Positions 35,308 through 45,818 of a stretch of 64,000 bases of DNA are shown in pieces (positions within the stretch are counted from its first letter, which is position 1; each line of letters starts with the position of its first letter). The notes below the pieces were generated by a model. The model did not search any database, was not told the origin of the DNA, and worked only from the letters and a program-made list of their open reading frames with translations. Both the position numbers and the translations under genes were made by a program. The DNA comes from Ipomoea triloba. Its lineage: Eukaryota > Streptophyta > Magnoliopsida > Solanales > Convolvulaceae. The DNA lies in the NCBI RefSeq assembly GCF_003576645.1, contig NC_044917.1, positions 20,692,287-20,756,286 on the forward strand. Direction: 5' to 3'.

Positions 35308-36119
35308 TAGAGAGACCAAATTGACAAATTGGAACAAGAGTTTTGAAATTGAGCAAGTTGCATGAGAACGGGATTAAATTAAATTGGGATGATGCAAGCT
35401 AAGCTACTCTAAAAATGTTGAAAAGTTGGTTGGGTATGGGGTTTATTTCTGGATAAAAGAGTACGAAAGATGGGCTATATACTTATAATATTGGCTCATG
35501 CGGTAGGTGCTCTCGAACTCGAAGCTGAGGTTTGAGTTGCCCTTAAGAGCTTACATATATTTTGTAAAACAAGGGGTATTGATGTATCGTGGTCAATTGT
35601 GATTTAGAATTGGTGGTGAAGTAGTGGTTGCTTGCTAGAAATATATGTGCCCCATGGCCATTTGCTCAACCTGGTGGAGGCATATATGCATGCTCTTAAT
35701 TAGAGAGCAAAATAGATAAGACAGATTTGCTGGCCAATGCTTCCATTTTCCATGCTTAGCTTGTGGTTTACATTTATTAGACTAGTAAATCATTTATCCC
35801 CCGTTCTCGAATAGATAGATCATCAATCCTTCTGGAAGACTGCTTAGATATTCCTTACTTTAAGAAAGTCTTTATCAGGAGTGGCTTAATTGATTATCAC
35901 ATTAAAAAAATAAAATGTATAATTTTGAAATGTGTGATAGAACTTAGTGTGTGATAAAAGTGGATACAAGCTAAGTCTTTGTTTGGAACCGACTAAAGCC
36001 CAAATAATCGAAGACTTGTTCAAAGCATGTCTCACTGTTTGGCACGAAACAAGATTTGAGCCCCTAGCTTAGATTTGAATTGGGCTTGAGGCGTCCATAC
36101 ACACGTTTGCCACAGAAGC
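35308..36119. other. Intergenic, possible SINE trace
   Basis: A tRNA-like pair (tggctcatgcggt and gaggtttgagttgcc at 35491-35540) suggests a worn SINE without a clear tail. Otherwise nothing is recognised. Confidence 0.35.
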
Positions 36120-36128
36120 TTCTAGAAG

Positions 36129-36681
36129 GGTTGTTATGCCGTGGACACAGGTCCACCTTGGTCTACATTTACATACACTATACTTTACATTCACAATTTG
36201 TAAACTCAACATTCACACATTATAGGATTATATGTTAGTAACTATACTCTACATTCACAATTTGTAAAATCCACATTCACACGTTCAAAACTCTATATTC
36301 ACAGGTCCTATACTCCACATTCACAACTTGAGAACTCCACATTCACACATTACATGGCTACTAGTTGTTAGAACTTCTTAACTCTATTACAGATTCACAC
36401 GTGCATAACTCTACATTCACGATTTCTATACTCCATATTCACAATTTGAAACATCCACATTCACACATTTCTAGACAACTCTTCATTCACACAATCATAA
36501 ATCTACATTCACGATTTCTATACTCTACATTCACACTTTGAAATCTCTACATTCACACATTTTTGGACAACTCTATATTCAACAATATGTTTACTAATTA
36601 AAAAAAAAAGACAAAAACGACGTAGTTTTGGACCTAGGTCCACCTTGCAAGGTGGACATGGGTCCACAGCATAATTTGCCC
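36129..36681. mobile_element. Mutator-like MITE, 9-bp target duplication
   Basis: The 9-bp direct repeat ttctagaag flanks it (36120-36128 and 36682-36690). The ends ggttgttatgccgtggacac/aggtccaccttg and the complement of caaggtggacatgggtccac/agcataatttgccc are inverted repeats of ~33 bp. The interior is made of repeated ctacattcacaatttgtaa / ccacattcacac units. No coding region. Confidence 0.85.
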
Positions 36682-36690
36682 TTCTAGAAG

Positions 36691-37707
36691 ATGTAATAAA
36701 AACTTACACTAAAGGGATGATCAAGTCAATTGAACATGACTCTTATACCTAAAGGTCACACAAGTTTGATTTTTATCAACAGTATATCCTCTCAGTCGAG
36801 CCCCCACACAAGGTCTTTCTAGATCAAATCACATAAATTCAATTCTTGTCAATACCCTTTTGATCAAGTTCTTATATAGGATCTTTCTAAGGCAATTTAC
36901 CTCTCATGTGTGGTTTATGAGCTATTATACAAAAGCATATATAGTTTATCTAAAGCACACATTCGAATAATGACTGTGGATTTTCCTAGCCACCTAAAAG
37001 AACTTATTAACACCACAATTAATTTTATTTCTTTCGCATTTCGAAATGTAAAATGATAGACATGTTTAGAATTATTCATATAGTGGTGGAGATACTAGAT
37101 GTCATATTATAAGTAAACAAAAATGATAGACATGCTCCTAGAAATAAAAAATGTTTTTTGACTTGTTGGTAGTTGCAATGTGTAGGCTTCAAATCTTATC
37201 AATAAACCAAAAAAAGGAAGGTACGAACATTTAGTGGTTGTTAATTGTTTCGTATTTATTATAATGCATTATATGTATGTTTATTGTTTTGGTTATAATT
37301 TATTTATTTATTTATTTATTTTGCATTTCATAACCTAACAATGTAACATAAATTATGAGATAGTTGACATTATATAGAGTCAACTGACCAAACAAAGTCA
37401 AAATACAATTTTTTTTAAGAAAGTCAAAACAAGGTATACAAATTCGCAAGTTAAAGTTGAGATATATGGTTGACCGACTTGAACTCATGTCTTAATTACA
37501 TAAAATGATGACAGTCGACACACCATTTCTTTTCTTTACTTTTGAACAAAATTGAAAGAAGAAAAAAAAAAATTGTTTTTAAACACATGTTTGAAATCAA
37601 GAATGCCAACCACAACTACTATGGAGTACACTCGTCTTTCGCCATGTACGGATGTGCATTTCATTTCATTGGTCAAATACTGCATTCATACATCATATCT
37701 ATTAGCC
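36691..37707. other. Intergenic, nothing recognised
   Basis: AT-rich unique DNA with a short (TTTA)n tract at 37301-37321. The frame starting 37542 extends into the next MITE and has no family features. Confidence 0.4.
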
Positions 37708-37716
37708 TCCGATCCT

Positions 37717-37969
37717 CAGTCATTATGTTCATACTGCAGTTTTGTCGAAAGGATACTGCAATTGTATTGAAAAGAAATTGCAGTTGTGCGGAACATAGAC
37801 CGTGTCATCCATCTGGAAGTGCAGTTGTGTTGAACGGATACTGCAGTTGTGTTGAACAGATGAATGACCTCTGTTCCGTGCAACTGCAGTTTCCTTTCAA
37901 GACAACTGCAGTATCCGTTCAACACAACTGCAGTATCAGCTATGATTATGGTCCACAATATAATTTGCG
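37717..37969. mobile_element. Mutator-like MITE with CTGCAG repeats, 9-bp target duplication
   Basis: tccgatcct flanks it (37708-37716 and 37970-37978). The right end (tggtccacaatataatttgcg) matches the ends of 36129-36681. Inside, actgcagttgtgttgaacgg-like units occur in both orientations on the two sides, giving a strong inverted repeat. Six or more TGCAGT/ACTGCA words are present. The ends pair imperfectly because the left TIR is shortened. Confidence 0.75.
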
Positions 37970-37978
37970 TCCGATCCT

Positions 37979-39174
37979 ATGCATTTGTGGCCATTTATCC
38001 GAGTATGACAGAGGGTTTCACTGACAATTTAAATAAAACATGTTTGGTCTTGATGCACTATCATATCCATTATCCACCGAGTAGGTCTGGTGACTGGTGA
38101 GTGATGTTTCATGTGAGATATGTAATATTTATTAAATATTATGTATAATTTAATATTTTTAATTCTGAATTTATAATAATATATTATGGAATAACTTTTA
38201 ACTAAAAAGGTATTACACGTCTTACATTAAACGACTTTACGCATATCTTATTCTTATCTACAAAGTTCATTCTAGATTGATTTTTAAAATTATTTTTTAT
38301 GTGTTTTCAAAAGAAATAATAATAAATAAATTATTTCTTATCTTATGTGATAAAATAAGATCGATGAATTTGTACCTAATCAGTATATATCATATGTTTT
38401 AGTAAAGGTGTTTAATTTTTTAAATTAAAAGTCTGAACATTATTCTTTCTTTTTCACTATAATATAATATAGTGTAGCGTTTACAATTTGTTAAGAATGA
38501 AAAATCGAAAGTAATTTCAAATGACTAAAACTCTAATTACATGTTATTTTTTTATTGGAGAAAATAACAATGAAAGAAATAAAATTCATGACTCAATTTA
38601 TGTGTCGATCAATCAGAACATGTATATGTCAATAGAAAGTAAACAAATAGACTGTGAAATAAAAGTAAAAGTAATATTAACGTATTACATGGTGGTTGGT
38701 TACAATAGGAGAATTACTTAGTTAGAAGGAAAAGAATTGCAATCACATAGGAAAGTGTTGGTCCCAAGGCATTAAGAAAGTCTAGAAGGGGAGAAGGGGG
38801 AGAGGTGATGGGTTTCTTTGATTTTTGAAAACTAGTCTTAGTGAGCTTGAATTTTGAAACACAAGATATTAAAACTTTGCAAAATAATATTTCAATCAAA
38901 AGTTCACTATGGAAGATCAGACTTATAGAAAATTGCCTAAAATGATTTGTAGTGGTTTGCTTTGGAAACGATCGTGCATGTGTGTTAAGCTCAAGTAGAT
39001 CAATAAAATATAGAGAGTAAGGGATAGAGAGATCAAATCAGTGGTTCGAGAAATCCCCTACTCCACTCTTTTCCTCAACACATGAGAGATTTCACTAGTA
39101 TTTCTTTCAAATACAAGTGATAACACCACAAAGACCTCAAGAGCGGCTTTCTACACAAAGCTACTTGTTCTTCA
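37979..39174. other. Intergenic, nothing recognised
   Basis: AT-rich unique DNA; the frames at 38521 and 38714 have no recognisable features. Confidence 0.4.
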
Positions 39175-39414
39175 CTACAACACTTTCTTTTTCAAGGGTC
39201 TATACTACCACCAAGTCATCTTGAAGATGTCAAAACTTTACATTAGAGAGTGTTGTTCACTACAACACCTTCTTCTTCAAGGGTCTACCACCAAGTCGCC
39301 TCGAAGATGTCAAAACTTTACATTAGAGAGTGTTCTTTATTACAACACCTTCTTCTTCAACGGTCGTCTACCACCAAGTCGCCTCGAAGATGTCAAAACT
39401 TTACATTAGATAGA
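39175..39414. repeat. Three tandem units, period ~80-85 bp
   Basis: (c/t)tacaacac..ttcttcaagggtc, taccaccaagtcgcctcgaa and gatgtcaaaactttacatta repeat at 39175, 39260 and 39340 with few changes. The units are in frame for short ORFs, but no protein family is recognised. Confidence 0.75.
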
Positions 39415-40365
39415 AAACTTTACGCACCCACCCTTAAAGCTTGCTTTATTACACAAAATCCATTGCAAGTGGGACATTATTTGCCACAAAGAATACAACA
39501 TTCTTTACAATAAAGAATAAAGAATTTATACAAGGTTGAGCCACTACTATCGCTTACCTTGAGCCGTTTTTGCCATACCTGATACCCACTTCTCTCCTTA
39601 AGTGTCAGCATCTATCCACGGGCTCTTAAGGTCATTGTGATCTCTATCTTTGGTCTTGTAGCGACGCCTATTTGCACATGATACTTTCTCCCTTTTCTCA
39701 CTTCTCAATATCCTCTCGCAGCTTCTCAAGTCGCTCTTCCATGTTCTTGGCTTGCTCATCCTAGTGAGCTTCCAAACCTTTATGGGAATTGAACGACTCT
39801 TGTTCAACCCTTAGGTTTTTTTGTTGATCATTGGCTTTCTCTGCTCATGCATTGGCCAGATTAGGTTGTGTTGGCCTTGTGCCTTCTCGTCTTGCTTTTG
39901 ATGATAACAAATTAGTTAATCTAATTAGTTGCTAAGTGTTTTTGTAGTTGTAGGAATTAAATTGAAGAACTCCATTCTCCATTATCAATCATTCAAGAGT
40001 TCTATTTTTGATAATAATTAATAAATGACAAGTTTTCAAGATTGAAGAGAGAAGAGCTCAAGAGATAAGATCCAGTTGTAAAATGTTAAAAATAGGACTA
40101 TTTATTTTGAGAGTTCAAAATATTTTTAACTATTTCCTTCATACCATTTAGTGAATCGATTTCTTTCTAATCCTCAATTCAAAGGATCTTATAAAAGTGT
40201 CAAAATGATTTTTGACTCAAATGTTTCAAAAATTTTTATGACATTTTCTCAAATTATTTTCCTAGTATGACAACATGGTTATCCTTAAACATCATTAGTG
40301 CTAATCATTGGTACTAATGCACTTCATTAGTAGTAATCAGCATGCCTTAATCCAAGTTGTAGGAA
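39415..40365. other. Upstream region of the copia element, possible LTR/leader
   Basis: gcttttgatgataacaaatt (39893) resembles leader/LTR sequence of Ty1/copia elements. No second copy is present in the window, so LTR borders cannot be set. Confidence 0.35.
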
Positions 40366-42230
40366 ATGAAAGTCATCGCCATGAGAGATCACCGAGATCT
40401 CAAGACAATCCACACCACTCAAATCTTCAGTGATCTGAAGGCGTATGAGTTTGAACACCGATCCATACACGAAGTAGAACTAGAGAAAAGGAATGTGGCT
40501 CTAGTTGCTAGTCAGCAACCATCCACATTATCGAGGCCAAACTCTAATCCTGCTAATTTTTTCAATGACGAACAATTTACTTTCTTTATCAGGAAATTAA
40601 GAGATTCATGAGAAAGAATCAATCTCATGATAACTCGGCTACACCAAATACATCTAGCCAAAGGCACAATGAAAGGACGAATATGCCAAGGACTCGCGAA
40701 CCCGAAGACTCTCAAATACTTCGCTAAAATTACTGAAAGCCTGGTCACTTCAAGGCCGAGTACCCCAATCCAGTAGTTCGCAAGTACCAAGACCAAACTA
40801 AAGGATCTAGCAACCAAAGCAACACAAGGAATGCACCAACTGAGATGAGCAATTGCAGTTCCAACCACTCGGGGGGTCACCAAAAGGGTAATCGCAGAAG
40901 AAAGGCTCTGGTTGTTGAAGAAACAATCGAGAACACTATAGATGATCCATGTACATCGAGCTCAAGTTCAGAAAGCCAAAGCTCAGGAGATGTGAAGGGA
41001 CTCATCTGCCTCTACAATCATGAGGAATCAGACGAAGATATATGCCTCATGACAAATAAAGAAGAGGTAAATTCTTAAGCTGCTTCTAGTGAATGTGATT
41101 CTGAGTATAGCTACAATCAAGATCCTATGGATTCGGTTCTTAAACTGATGAAGGACTTTAAAGTCGTAAAGAACACTCATTCTAAGCTAAAAGAATAGAA
41201 TACTCGACTATTGGCCGAACGAGAAGATCTCAAGAGTCTCGTGCTAAAAAATAATGAGATGCTCACCTCGATGGGCCAGCTCGAGAAATAGATTCTCTTA
41301 CTTAAAGAAGAGTGGAAAGTAAGAGAAGTACGTAAGAGAGCAAAATTTGCGTAAGGTCATTGTGACATTTACTAATTCGTCTATGATAATAGACTGAATG
41401 GTAGATGATCAAAGACTGTCTAGGAATAGAGCTGGACTCGACTACGATTCTAGCTCTCAAGCACAACTTCTACTGACCAAACCCTCAAACCCTTCTACCA
41501 GTGGAGGTTTAAATTAAAGTTTGTGTTCGTTCAAGGTCAAACTTTGCAACCCGAGCCAATGACATATGTTGAAAAAGGGAAAGGACCACAAACAACGAGC
41601 CAACCGAAAAGAAAAGTTGTGCAACAAATTGTGGAACCACTGGAAAGGAATCTCTTCCAAGGTAACCCAAAGAGTATCAGGCACACAAATCGGTACAGAG
41701 CTAGTTATGGTAATCAGAATGATTACTACACGAATGGTTAACCAAGAAGAGATAACCGATCAAAGGTTAATCCCAATAATAATAAGAGGCAAAACCATTC
41801 ATAGAGGCGACACAATCGTCGACCTCAAGGTAAGCCGAATCATTACCCGAATGGTGAATTCACCCGTGGGTTTGCTAAAGCTCAGTGACCATCTAGAAGG
41901 TCAATGAGTGGTGCCGGAAGACTTTACCCATCCGATGAGGACTGGTTTATGGTCCATGAGCTAATGACAAAGGCGCAATTTCAACGACATCATAGACATA
42001 GACAAACGTTCTATTCTAGGGTATATAGCAACGTGCAAAACCCCCAATTTCAAAGGATATATGCACCTAAAAAGTCCCAAAAACTCTATAGCATTCCATA
42101 TGATTATCAAGTCTTTAATGGCTATAGAAGACCAAGGATGGGCTTAACAAGCTCTAGGTACGCATGGATAACCAAGCTTACCGCTAACTCGGAAGAACCC
42201 AAGAAGGTGTGGGTACCTAAGACAAGCTAA
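40366..42230 (+). pseudogene. Ty1/copia Gag region, degraded
   Basis: In order: a Gag piece (KTIHTTQIFSDLKAYEFEHR, 40366-40611); a worn zinc knuckle near 40725 (KPGHFKAEYPNP, where CxxC and the last Cys are changed); an acidic Ser-rich stretch with DEDICLMTNKEEVNS (ends 41078); a coiled-coil-like segment (LLAEREDLKSLVLKNNEMLT); and a basic linker ending KKVWVPKTS (ends 42230). This order is typical for a copia Gag and the Gag-protease linker. Stops at 40609, 41076 and 41197, plus frame changes, show it is not functional. Pol follows after an inserted solo LTR. Confidence 0.75.
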
Positions 42231-42248
42231 TCTTTGATCGCAGGTTAG

Positions 42249-43654
42249 TTTAACACCCCACCTTTTTCACTTAGTAAAATACGGGTAATTTTTTTTTTTA
42301 TTACAAATGACTTTTACAATTGCGGAAGCTTCAATAATAAAAAGGAAAAAGGGGCGTGCCATGTTCAAATATATCTTATACTCAAATGCACAGGTTAAAA
42401 CCAACTATAACCATTAACAAAATTCTTACTAATATAAGATGAATTCTAATGGTATAAAAAAAAAATCTTTTTACAATGCATCGCTCTCATGTCCATATGC
42501 CATGCCAAATATTCTTGCAAAAGAACTATGGCAGAAACAATGTCAGCGTGACGGCTGGTAAGACTTACTCCACCCCGTAAAACATTTGCACATAACACAT
42601 AACACATAGGAGCATGTAATTTGCACATATATAACCCCTTAAAATATTTTATTCTCATCAATATAAATATTCTTTAACCATTTAAAATATAACTTGAGGA
42701 AATCACACATCAAAATATAAATCATAATATCTATAAAATTTCTAGAGAATCAAGGCATTGCCTATCCATAATCCAAATTCATTCAACTGCTATTTCCTCA
42801 AGATTTACCATATAATCTTTTACATCAACACTTCCATATAACCAAGTTCTCAAAACATTTTATAATACCTTCAGTATTCAAAATTTCTTTAAACTTCCAA
42901 ATAATCATCAAAGAGCGAATTCCAATCTCTCATAATAAAATAATAATACCAAAGAGGGAATTCCAATCTCCCAATTAATATATTTCCAAGAGAAAATCTT
43001 ACAAGAATACGTTTCAAATTTCTCAAAGTCATCCACACTTGATATATATAAAATGTTAAGGAGAAATGGACACCAATAAAGGAATTTCAAGTTCTCAAAA
43101 TAAATTTTCATAAACAGGGAGTTATTCCGGCTCCCTAGTGAGTCAGCTTTTACGTCACTGCTCACTCCTCAAAATAAAAACATCAAATGTCACCATCCCC
43201 CATGACAAAACATATATATCCTTAACCCTCAAAATTCACATCTTATTTCAGGAATCTTTACACCCAAGTAATAACTTTACACCTCTATCTATAATAACCT
43301 TTGTACCAATTATTTTGCCATGCACCAAATATTCATACCACACACCATATTTTTCATGAATACGCACCATAAGAATGCTTTCACACTTAAACATTTTCTT
43401 ATACCTTATTATTAGTCCCAATACACGTGAAGAATCTTTACACCCTCTCTCTTTTTTTCTTTGTTTTTCTCTTTCTCTTCTCTCTCTAGAGTTCACGTGA
43501 AGAAGATGAGGCAGCATGCTAACGGTTCTCTCTTCTCTCTTCCAATTTCATAACCCCTCACATACTATTATTATTGAATTAATTACCATTATTATGACAA
43601 TTATAATAATAATAATAATAATAATTATTATTATTATTATTAGCAACCCAACAT

Positions 43655-43693
<39 letters not shown>

Positions 43694-43977
43694 CACACAA
43701 ATTATATATGCACCCACTAATATATACACACATTAGACAAACCAATCCATTTTCCTTCCCTTAAAACAAATGAAATGATTCCGCCAAATTGCTAAGGAAA
43801 ACAAAGTGAAATTATCTACCATTTACTTTGTAGAATGAATAGCCTTTATAATAGACTTGTAATCTCCCAATCATATCCTCAAGTAATTAATAAATTATGG
43901 GAAGAAACTAATTACTAGAATAAAACCATGTATATAAAATATATATCACGTATAATATATATACACACGGTCAAATA

Positions 43978-44039
<62 letters not shown>

Positions 44040-44170
44040 CATACATACGGTATACATATGCCTACACAATTACGAAAAATATGCATAAATATATTATACT
44101 CAAAATGGAGGGAAATATGATAAAATAAATTTTTTTTTCAAAAATACTTACAGAATTTTGGGGTGTTACA
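42249..44170. mobile_element. Solo LTR inserted in the copia element
   Basis: A 5-bp target duplication, gttag (42244-42248 and 44171-44175), flanks a 1.92-kb block that starts tttaacacccca and ends tggggtgttaca, with tgcggaagctt near the left end. No polyprotein lies inside, so it is a solo LTR (the first G of TG has mutated to T). Removing it restores the copia reading ..LIAG / IWYVDSGCSRHMTG. It contains (TTA)n and two (TA)n tracts (43661-43689, 43983-44034). Confidence 0.8.
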
Positions 44171-45628
44171 GTTAGCACGACCATATGGTATGTGGATAGT
44201 GGTTGCTCAAGGCATATGACTGGAAACAAATCTAAGTTGAGTAACTACAAAGAAGTCAATGGTCCTAAAGTAATCTTTGAAGGCTAATCCAGTGGCCGAA
44301 CTAAAGGAGTTGGCGACATCAACAAAAATGGGCATCATCATTCGTGATGTATAATATGTTGAAGGACTGAAATTCAATTTGCTAAGCACTAGCCAATTTT
44401 GCGACAAAGGATATAAAGTGGAATTGTTCAAGGACAAATGTTGTGTAATCAGCGAAGTAAATGGAGAAATAATGGTTCTTTCAGCAAGAAGAAGAAAGAA
44501 CATGTACATCGTTGCATAGGAATCAGGAAGGCCGAATGTAATGCCTAGTAGCTAAAGGTAAAAATGACTTAAGTTCGGAATGGCATCACAAATTAAACCA
44601 TCTCAATTTCAAGGCCATTAACAAGCTAACTAGAGGACTCTTGGTAGAGAGACTACAAAATGTGACTTTCAACAAAGATAAGATTTGTGAAATTGTCAAA
44701 AGGGCAAACAAATCAAGTCTTCGTTAAAGTCAAAATCATGTGACATGAACTCTAGACCCTTGAGTTTATTACACATGGATTTATTCAGTCCAATCGACCT
44801 AGTCAGTCTAAGTGGTCGAAAGTATACATTGGTGGTAGTAGATGACTACACTTGATATACTTGGGCATTATTCTTAAATAAGAAGAATGAGACTAAAAGG
44901 ATGTTACCCGAACTGTTGAGGCAACTTCAAATAGAAAGGGCAACAAACATCGTCAAGATTAGATCTGATCAAGGAACAGAGTTTGTCAATAAGCTAATTC
45001 AAGACTTCTGTAGTCAGTTTGGCATTCTCCATCAACTCCCAGCGACGAGGACTCCACAGCAGAATGGGGTAGCCAAAAGGAGGAATTGGATATTCAAAGA
45101 AGCCATAAGAATGATGATAGCCTATTCCAGTTTCCCTAAAATGTTTTGGGCCGAAGTTGTTAACACAACGTGCTACATTCAAAATCGATCTATTATCAAC
45201 AAAGTTCATGGGATTACACCCTACGAACTATGGAAAGGCAAAAAGCCAGTTATGAGCTATTTTCACATTTTTTGTAGCAAATGTTTCATTCACAACAACG
45301 GAAAGACCTATCTCAAGGCATTTGACGAAAGAGCTAACGAAGGATTATTTATGGGTTATGCAACTGTAAGTAAAGCCTTTCGCGTTCTCAACAAAAGAAC
45401 CATGGTGGTAGAGGAATTCATTCATGTTGTGTTCGATGAGACATCAATAAGCCGAGACGTTGAGAACGTGTCTGAAGGTATGAATCGTCTATGCATTCAG
45501 AATCAACCAGAGTTATGCAGAGGCTCAGAGATAGAACGAATTGAGAATGAACTCGAAGGGATTCGAGACGATGAACTCGAACCAGAAGAATTCTCTATTC
45601 GTCTAGCAACTCAAGTCTATCTACCTGA
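43982..45628 (+). repeat. First copy of a 1.65-kb perfect duplication
   Basis: Identical, as far as compared, to 45630-47276 at an offset of 1648 bp, including two ORFs of the same length and sequence. It ends abruptly in ..tacctga next to the N at 45629, where the second copy continues into the rest of Pol. It covers the end of the solo LTR and the copia protease/integrase part. Confidence 0.85.
44171..45628 (+). pseudogene. Copia protease end and integrase, duplicated partial copy
   Basis: It contains WYVDSGCSRHMTGNKSKL, the active-site-containing protease N-terminus (DSG), then LSSEWHHKLNHLNFKAINKL (gag-pre-integrase) and the integrase core. The core has LLHMDLFSPI (first D), VDDYT, RSDQGTEFVN (second D) and QQNGVAKRRNWIFKEA, where the usual catalytic E..N block reads VAKRRN, so the catalytic Glu is replaced. 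The strand is broken by stops at 44286, 44518 and 44725, among others. It is the left, probably artefactual, copy. Confidence 0.75.
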
Positions 45629-45629
45629 N
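45629..45629. other. Assembly junction (single N)
   Basis: The N lies between ..tctacctga and a (TA)n tract identical to 43983 onward. A mis-joined or doubly placed contig end at a TA microsatellite fits. Confidence 0.8.
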
Positions 45630-45687
<58 letters not shown>

Positions 45688-45818
45688 CATACATACGGTA
45701 TACATATGCCTACACAATTACGAAAAATATGCATAAATATATTATACTCAAAATGGAGGGAAATATGATAAAATAAATTTTTTTTTCAAAAATACTTACA
45801 GAATTTTGGGGTGTTACA

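Noticed and set aside
44901..45776. A 291-residue integrase ORF ending in a poly-Ile/Tyr tail
   Set aside because: The tail arises only because the frame reads through the N into a TA microsatellite.
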